A DNA stretch of 64,000 nt from Caldicellulosiruptor owensensis OL. Lineage in GTDB: Bacteria > Bacillota > Thermoanaerobacteria > Caldicellulosiruptorales > Caldicellulosiruptoraceae. The stretch's first letter is position 1. Every line of letters starts with the position of its first letter. Position numbers and translations under genes: made by a program. This document shows positions 59,666 to 64,000 of the stretch, piece after piece. Location of the stretch: the NCBI RefSeq assembly GCF_000166335.1, contig NC_014657.1, positions 550,501 to 614,500 of the forward strand, given 5' to 3'. Below the pieces are notes generated by a model. The model saw only the letters and a program-made list of their open reading frames with translations. It searched no databases and was not told the DNA's origin.

Positions 59666-60028
59666 GTGTTAATCAAAAGAGGTCAAATATTAGAAGGTAT
59701 TGTAAAGGACATAATACAGTTTGGTGCGTTTGTTGAGCTTCCAAACGGGAAAGTTGGCCTTGTTCACATCTCAGAAGTGGCAGAAGAGTATGTTGAGGAT
59801 ATAAAAAAGTATTTAAAAGAAAATCAAACTGTTAAAGTAAAGGTTATTGATGTAAAAGAAGATGGTAAAATTAGCCTATCAATAAAGAGAGCAAAGGAAA
59901 CAATGAAAAGAGAAAATAAGACCAAAAGAGCTAAAGATGATTTTGAAGCAAAACTTTCAAAGTTTTTAAAAGACAGCAATCAAAAGCTCAGTGAGTACAA
60001 CAAACGATTTGACGGGAAAAGAAGATAA
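59666..60028 (+). CDS. yabR: S1 RNA-binding domain protein (YabR-like)
   Basis: The 120-residue protein is one S1 domain (GQILEGIVKDIIQFGAFVEL, PNGKVGLVHISEVAEEYVED, VKVKVIDVKEDGKISLSIKR) with a basic, helical tail. The start is GTG, with AGAGGAGGC upstream. It follows divIC as in other Firmicutes. An RNA or ribosome partner is likely but unknown. Confidence 0.9.
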   Translation: MLIKRGQILEGIVKDIIQFGAFVELPNGKVGLVHISEVAEEYVEDIKKYLKENQTVKVKVIDVKEDGKISLSIKRAKETMKRENKTKRAKDDFEAKLSKFLKDSNQKLSEYNKRFDGKRR

Positions 60029-60029
60029 C

Positions 60030-60055
60030 AGCCTGTTTTAAAATTGAAACAGGCT
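60030..60055 (+). terminator. Terminator after yabR
   Basis: AGCCTGTTT pairs perfectly with AAACAGGCT (8-base loop), followed by TTTAATTT. Confidence 0.87.
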
Positions 60056-60112
60056 TTTAATTTAGAAGAAGTATGTCAAAAAAATATCAAAATAAGATAA
60101 GGGGGAGAAAAA

Positions 60113-60767
60113 TTGTTCAAAAAAAAAGAACATTTCACTTGCGGTTGTAAGAAGACTGCCAAGATATCTTCGGTATGTTGAAGATCTCTTAAACCATGAT
60201 GTAATGAGGATATCATCGTCAGAGCTGAGCCAGAGAATGGGTTATACGGCTTCCCAGGTAAGGCAAGACTTTAACAATTTTGGCGGGTTTGGTCAGCAAG
60301 GATATGGTTACAGTACACAGGTTCTTTATGAGAATCTTGTAAAAATTTTGGGACTTGACAGGAATTTTAAGATGGTCATTGTAGGAGTAGGTAATCTTGG
60401 CCAAGCACTGGCAAACTATTCTAACTTCTATAAAAAGGGGTTTAGACTCATTGGACTTTTTGACATTGACCCTCAGAAAGTAGGAAAAACAATCCGCGAT
60501 ATAAAGATTGAGCATATTGACAAACTTAAAGATTTTATAAAAAAGAACGATGTTGACATAGGTGTTCTGTGCGTACCGGCAGATGTTGCACAAGAGGTTG
60601 CAGATATAATGGTTGAAGGTGGGATAAAGGGTATTTGGAATTTTACTGCAAAAGAGATTGAAGTAAAAGGTGAGGTTGTTGTTGAGAATGTGCATCTGAT
60701 TGACAGTCTCATGGTACTGTCGTACAAGTTGAACGAAAAACTACTTGAAAAAGAGAGAATAAAGTAG
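60113..60767 (+). pseudogene. rex: Redox-sensing repressor Rex, start out of frame through an A9 tract
   Basis: Rex senses NADH/NAD+ and represses fermentation genes. The frame clearly runs from about 60126 (NISLAVVRRLPRYLRYVEDL) through the winged helix (QVRQDFNNFGGFGQQGYGYS) and the NAD fold (VIVGVGNLGQALANY; GLFDIDPQKVG) to 60767. No ATG, GTG or TTG lies in frame before the HTH. A TTG at 60113 with GGGGGAG upstream is ideal, but reading it through C-A9-G gives the wrong frame. With A8 it would read MFKKKNISLAVV, as in other Rex proteins. The cause could be a sequencing error, slippage-dependent expression or a real mutation. The in-frame ATG at 60204 would cut off part of the HTH. Confidence 0.85.
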
Positions 60768-60784
60768 GACTTGGGGTGAAATGG

Positions 60785-62266
60785 ATGCGATATATAAGTA
60801 CAAGAGGAAATAAAGAGGTGCAGGCAAAAGAGGCCATTTACAGGGGAATAGCTGAGGATGGTGGGCTTTACACCCCTGTTTCAATTCCTCCTCTTGATTT
60901 AAGTAAGATAAAAAACATAGACTCTTACGCAAATCTTGCAAAATATATATTTGAGCTCTACCTTACTGATTTTACGAATGAAGAAATTGCTGATTGCATT
61001 GACAAGTCATACAGCCGTGGCAAGTTTGACACAAAAGATGTTGTGGCTATCAAAAAGCTCAGCCCGAGTCTTTTTGCACTTGAGCTGTGGCATGGTCCGA
61101 CTTACGCTTTCAAAGATGTTGCATTGCAGGTGCTACCTCATCTTTTGCTAAAATCAATGCCAACTTTTTACAAACAGGCACTCATACTTGTTGCAACATC
61201 AGGCGATACTGGCAAGGCTGCGTTGGAAGGATTTAGGGATGTGGATAGAACAAAGATAGTTGTGTTTTATCCATCTGAGGGTGTATCTGATGTTCAAAAA
61301 AGACAGATGACAACCCAGGAGGGCAGAAACACTTTTGTTGCCGGGATAAAAGGCAATTTTGACGATGCCCAATCCGGTGTGAAGGAGATTTTTACAGACA
61401 AAAGATGCATAGATACAATCGAAAATATGGGCTTTTTCTTTACTTCTGCAAACTCAATAAATTTTGGTAGGCTTCTTCCACAGATTGTATACTACATCTG
61501 GAGCTACCTTGTGCTTTTAAAGAATGATGATATTCGCGAAGGTGAAAAAATAAACTTTGTTGTTCCGACAGGAAATTTTGGTAATATATTGGCAGGCTTT
61601 ATTGCAAAGCTCATGGGAATCCCTATAAATAAGCTTATTGTTGCTTCGAACATAAACAGTGTTGTTGCAGATTTTATCAGGACAGGTTTGTACGACAGAA
61701 GAAGAGAATTTTACAAAACAATCTCACCTTCAATGGACATCCTTGTTGCAAGTAATCTGGAGAGGTTATTGTATTTGATAACAAAAGATTCGGAAAAAGT
61801 AAAAAAATACATGTTAGATTTGAAGACTGAGGGGTATTTCAAAGTTGAAGAGGAAGTTTTAAAAGAGATTCAAGAGAGTTTCTGGGGCGATTTTTCCACA
61901 GATGACCAGACAAGAAATAGTATAAAGACTATTTACAGCGAATATGGTTATCTTGTTGACCCGCACTCTGCTGTTGGGTTTGATGTTTACAGCAAGTACT
62001 TAAAGCAAACCTTGGATAGTACAAAAACGGTTGTGCTACAAACTGCAAATCCTTACAAGTTTGCAAAAGATGTTTTGAACGCTTTGTTTGATGGTGAATA
62101 TAATAATATTGACCCGTTTGAAGCGGTTGAGGTTTTGCAAAAAAGGACATGTGTTGAAGCACCTGAAGGAATAAAAAATCTTATTTCAAAGCCAATTTTG
62201 CATCCTGATGTGATAGAAAAAGAGAAAATGTTTGATTTTATATTAGAGAAAATAAGAGATAATTGA
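60785..62266 (+). CDS. thrC: Threonine synthase
   Basis: The roughly 493-residue PLP enzyme converts O-phosphohomoserine to threonine. It has MRYISTRGNKEVQAKEAIYR, the PLP lysine in HGPTYAFKDVALQ, the phosphate loop ATSGDTGKAALEG, and FVVPTGNFGNILAGFIAKLM. ATG 60785 is chosen with GGGGTG about 8 bases upstream; the in-frame GTG at 60776 overlaps this site. The length fits the long bacterial type. It follows rex by 17 bases. Confidence 0.93.
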   Translation: MRYISTRGNKEVQAKEAIYRGIAEDGGLYTPVSIPPLDLSKIKNIDSYANLAKYIFELYLTDFTNEEIADCIDKSYSRGKFDTKDVVAIKKLSPSLFALELWHGPTYAFKDVALQVLPHLLLKSMPTFYKQALILVATSGDTGKAALEGFRDVDRTKIVVFYPSEGVSDVQKRQMTTQEGRNTFVAGIKGNFDDAQSGVKEIFTDKRCIDTIENMGFFFTSANSINFGRLLPQIVYYIWSYLVLLKNDDIREGEKINFVVPTGNFGNILAGFIAKLMGIPINKLIVASNINSVVADFIRTGLYDRRREFYKTISPSMDILVASNLERLLYLITKDSEKVKKYMLDLKTEGYFKVEEEVLKEIQESFWGDFSTDDQTRNSIKTIYSEYGYLVDPHSAVGFDVYSKYLKQTLDSTKTVVLQTANPYKFAKDVLNALFDGEYNNIDPFEAVEVLQKRTCVEAPEGIKNLISKPILHPDVIEKEKMFDFILEKIRDN

Positions 62267-62317
62267 AGAAATTTTAAAAAATGACCCAAAAAACATAAAA
62301 TTTTTGCCGAAAAAGGC

Positions 62318-62345
62318 TTGAAAAATGGACAGAATGTGCTAAAAT
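62318..62345 (+). promoter_or_regulatory. Promoter of the magnesium-transporter leader
   Basis: TTGAAA (62318-62323), 16 bases and TAAAAT (62340-62345), with TG one base before the -10 (extended -10). The start would fall near 62352, about 20 bases before the riboswitch. Confidence 0.6.
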
Positions 62346-62371
62346 AGAAGTTGAAAAATGAATATTGCAAG

Positions 62372-62522
62372 ATATCTCGGTAGGCGAGGCTCCTACAGGG
62401 ATATAGGCTGCTGCCGCGAAAGATTGGAGACAATCTTAGCTGGTGAACAGGTTTTGCCGAAACCAAGGCATAACCTAACGCAGCTTTTTATGCCGTGTAG
62501 TGCCAAAGCTTGTACGAGGTAT
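62372..62522 (+). ncRNA. M-box (ykoK) Mg2+-sensing riboswitch
   Basis: The conserved cores are present in order: GGTAGGCGAGGCTCCTAC, GGCTGCTGCCGCGAAAG, GCTGGTGAACAGG, AACGCAGC and GCCGTGTAGTGCCAAAGC. P1 closes with ATATCTCG (62372-62379) and CGAGGTAT (62515-62522). When Mg2+ binds, P1 forms and the terminator at 62539 folds. When Mg2+ is low, 62505-62520 can pair with 62547-62564 instead (AAAGCTT/AAGCTTT and ACGAGGT/ACCTCGT, 7 bp each), which breaks the terminator stem. The downstream gene is a magnesium transporter, as expected. Confidence 0.95.
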
Positions 62523-62538
62523 AAAGAGGGCTATAAGT

Positions 62539-62581
62539 GTGCTTTCACCTCGTTTTTAAGCTTTGGGTGAAAGCACTTTTT
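62539..62581 (+). terminator. M-box expression-platform terminator
   Basis: GTGCTTTCACC pairs with GGTGAAAGCAC, followed by TTTTTG. The 5' arm overlaps the antiterminator strand (ACCTCGT, 62547-62553). A small hairpin (AATAGCAA/TTGCTATT, 62588-62614) follows. Confidence 0.92.
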
Positions 62582-62651
62582 GTTTCTAATAGCAATGTAT
62601 AAAATTTTGCTATTGTGAAAATTCTTCTTAAAGAAGGAGTTGAGAGAAAAG

Positions 62652-62774
62652 ATGGATTCTGGTCCTGTGAGTAAGCAGGATTGGACAGCAAAAAACAATT
62701 GTACTTTGGAATGTGGAGGAGTGCTAAATTTACTCTATTTTGGCGAAAGTAAAGGAATAAATTTACTTTTTTGA
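62652..62774 (+). CDS. Possible 40-residue leader ORF upstream of the magnesium transporter gene
   Basis: An ATG at 62652 follows AGAAGGAG (62632-62639, 12-base spacing, rather long) and opens 40 codons ending TGA at 62772-62774. The product begins MDSGPVSKQDWTAKNNCTLE and ends NLLYFGESKGINLLF. It matches no family I recognise. It runs through the left arm (62712-62728) of the switch-like repeat, so its translation would affect which RNA pairing forms. It could be a regulatory leader peptide or a chance frame in structured RNA. Confidence 0.4.
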   Translation: MDSGPVSKQDWTAKNNCTLECGGVLNLLYFGESKGINLLF

Positions 62775-62846
62775 AAATAGATATTAAAGGCTTTTAGCAC
62801 TCCTCCACAAATGAAACTAAAAATTCAAAAAAGGAGGGGTGCTAAA
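62712..62846 (+). promoter_or_regulatory. Switch-like inverted repeat sequestering the mgtE ribosome binding site
   Basis: TGTGGAGGAGTGCTAAA (62712-62728) is perfectly complementary to TTTAGCACTCCTCCACA (62793-62809). The right arm's TTTAGCACTCCTCC is also complementary, with one G-U pair, to GGAGGGGTGCTAAA (62833-62846), the ribosome binding site and bases just before the mgtE ATG. The two pairings exclude each other: left-right leaves the ribosome site free, right-RBS hides it. A further inner stem (TCTATTTT/AAAATAGA) supports the first form. Confidence 0.7.
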
Positions 62847-64000
62847 ATGCCAAACGTTACAAGCTTTTATCTGAGCAGGGTAATCGGCAACAAGGTCTTT
62901 TCAGAAGAAAAAAAGGTTGTAGGAAAACTTTTAGACTTGATTGTTGATGCAAGTTATATAAGACCCAAAGTAATTGCTGCAAAGGTAAAAAGTGGCGGTC
63001 AAACTCAAATTGTGGACTTTTCATTTTTCATAATCTACAAGGAGAAAGGTCAGTATATCATTGAAACCAGGAACTTAAAACCAATTGACGTTAAAAAAGA
63101 AGACACGATCATGCTTGTTCGTCATATTCTTGATAAGCAGATTGTGGATATGAACGGCAGAAAAGTTGTGAGGGTAAATGATATAAGACTTGCAGTACTT
63201 TCTACAGGTGTTTATGTAATAGCTGTAGATATCGGCCTTGAGGGGCTTTTGAGAAGGCTTGGTCTTGCAAAACCTCTGAAAAAGGTGTTAAAACCGCTTG
63301 GTAAAAACATTCCTTCGCGTCTTATTTTGTGGGATGATGTACAGCCGCTTGCATCCCCCCGGCTTGATCTGAAACTTTCAACCACATATTCAAAGCTTTC
63401 TACCTTGCATCCGTCAGATTTGGCAGATATTATTGAAGAGCTTGACAAAAAGACACAGGCCTATATCTTTTCTACCCTGGATGAAGAGAAAGCTGCAGAT
63501 GTTCTGGAAGAGCTTGATGTTGAAGCACAGAGAAATGTTTTAGAAAGTCTTCCTGTTGAAAAGGTTGCAGATGTGCTTGAGAAAATGCCGGCTGATGAGG
63601 TTGCAGATATTCTGGATGAGATAAAGGAAGAAAGAGCAGAAGAACTTTTGAACGAGATGGAAAAAGAGGCATCAGAAGAAGTCAAAGAGCTTATGGAATA
63701 TCCCGAAAATACAGTTGGTGCAATAATGACCACCGATTTTATTGCTTTCAAAGCACATTTTACTGTTGAGCAGACAATACAGGAGCTAAGACGCCTAAAG
63801 CCTGAACCAGATGAAATTTATTATCTGTATGTTGTGGACAATGAAGAAAGGCTTTGCGGGGTTGTGTCTTTGCGAGACCTTGTAATCTCTGGGCCACAAA
63901 CTCCGCTTTATGAGATAATGAACAGGGATGTAGTTTGTGTTAAAGATACTGACAACGTTAATTCTCTTGTTGAGATTATCTCAAAATATAGCCTTCTTGC
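62847..64000 (+). CDS. MgtE-type magnesium transporter with PRC-barrel-like N-terminus (3' end off the window)
   Basis: The visible 384 residues open MPNVTSFYLSRVIGNKVFSE. PRC-barrel-like segments fill about 1-170 (KKVVGKLLDLIVDASYIRPK; VRVNDIRLAVLSTGVYVIAV). An MgtE N-domain follows at about 190-285 (LHPSDLADIIEELDKK; VADVLEKMPADEVADILDEI). A CBS domain starts at about 285 (YPENTVGAIMTTDFIAFKAH) and a second begins near the window's end (MNRDVVCVKDTDNVNSLVEI). The channel part is not visible, so an Nramp-type or soluble end cannot be excluded. The M-box upstream supports Mg2+ transport. The ribosome site is AAGGAGGGG. Confidence 0.88.
   Translation, partial: MPNVTSFYLSRVIGNKVFSEEKKVVGKLLDLIVDASYIRPKVIAAKVKSGGQTQIVDFSFFIIYKEKGQYIIETRNLKPIDVKKEDTIMLVRHILDKQIVDMNGRKVVRVNDIRLAVLSTGVYVIAVDIGLEGLLRRLGLAKPLKKVLKPLGKNIPSRLILWDDVQPLASPRLDLKLSTTYSKLSTLHPSDLADIIEELDKKTQAYIFSTLDEEKAADVLEELDVEAQRNVLESLPVEKVADVLEKMPADEVADILDEIKEERAEELLNEMEKEASEEVKELMEYPENTVGAIMTTDFIAFKAHFTVEQTIQELRRLKPEPDEIYYLYVVDNEERLCGVVSLRDLVISGPQTPLYEIMNRDVVCVKDTDNVNSLVEIISKYSLL

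Noticed and set aside
62053-62466. 137-residue minus-strand frame across the thrC end and M-box
   Set aside because: Antisense to thrC and the riboswitch, with no ribosome site or recognisable domain.
62358-62570. 70-codon frame inside the M-box
   Set aside because: It lies wholly within the riboswitch aptamer and terminator, has no ribosome site, and is explained by RNA structure.

Overview
The window reads as part of the chromosome of a thermophilic, anaerobic, plant-polysaccharide-degrading Firmicute, most probably a Caldicellulosiruptor. The grounds are the low G+C content, strong AGGAGG-type ribosome binding sites, S-layer-homology (SLH) proteins, a secreted pullulanase, a CBM22-CBM22-GH10 xylanase, a GH53 galactanase with galactan-binding modules, and the Bacillus/Clostridium-type mazG-hup-rqcP-yabP-yabQ-divIC order. 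The genus is an inference from gene content, not a database result.

Left part (1-18.6 kb), accessory and polysaccharide-related. An IS1182-family element, running off the left edge, has cut the 5' end from a GH53 galactanase gene and has itself been invaded by a complete ISLre2-family element with a 9-bp target duplication. Next come an SLH protein, a secreted type I pullulanase, a non-catalytic SLH protein with starch-binding modules, and two tandem membrane coiled-coil proteins that resemble chemoreceptors but lack the conserved signalling tip. The first of these two is frameshifted.

18.6-26.9 kb. A DNA glycosylase and an unknown membrane-anchored protein lie on the minus strand. They are followed by a xylan-utilisation operon: CUT1 binding protein, two permeases, a ROK (XylR-like) regulator and a GH10 xylanase. 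A XylR-type operator sits at the probable transcription start, and no ATPase gene is present.

27-52.8 kb, mostly housekeeping. Central sugar metabolism (phosphoglucose/phosphomannose isomerase, FBP aldolase, RpiB), a SCIFF ranthipeptide with its radical SAM maturase, SecDF, RNase J, MurA, WalJ-like hydrolase, Upp, dCMP deaminase, GlmU, Prs, Pth, Mfd, a parvulin foldase, TilS, Hpt and FtsH.

52.8-64 kb. glnA has a promoter directly in front of a terminator hairpin, suggesting leader control. NfnAB links ferredoxin, NADH and NADPH. SpoIIID precedes the mazG-to-yabR cluster. The redox regulator rex has its start codon out of frame through an A9 tract. thrC follows. The last 1.7 kb holds an M-box Mg2+ riboswitch with a clear antiterminator/terminator pair, a possible 40-codon leader ORF, and a second switch-like structure in which one RNA arm can pair either with an upstream arm or with the ribosome binding site of the mgtE-type magnesium transporter gene, which runs off the right edge. 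That two-tier leader is the most interesting feature of the window.
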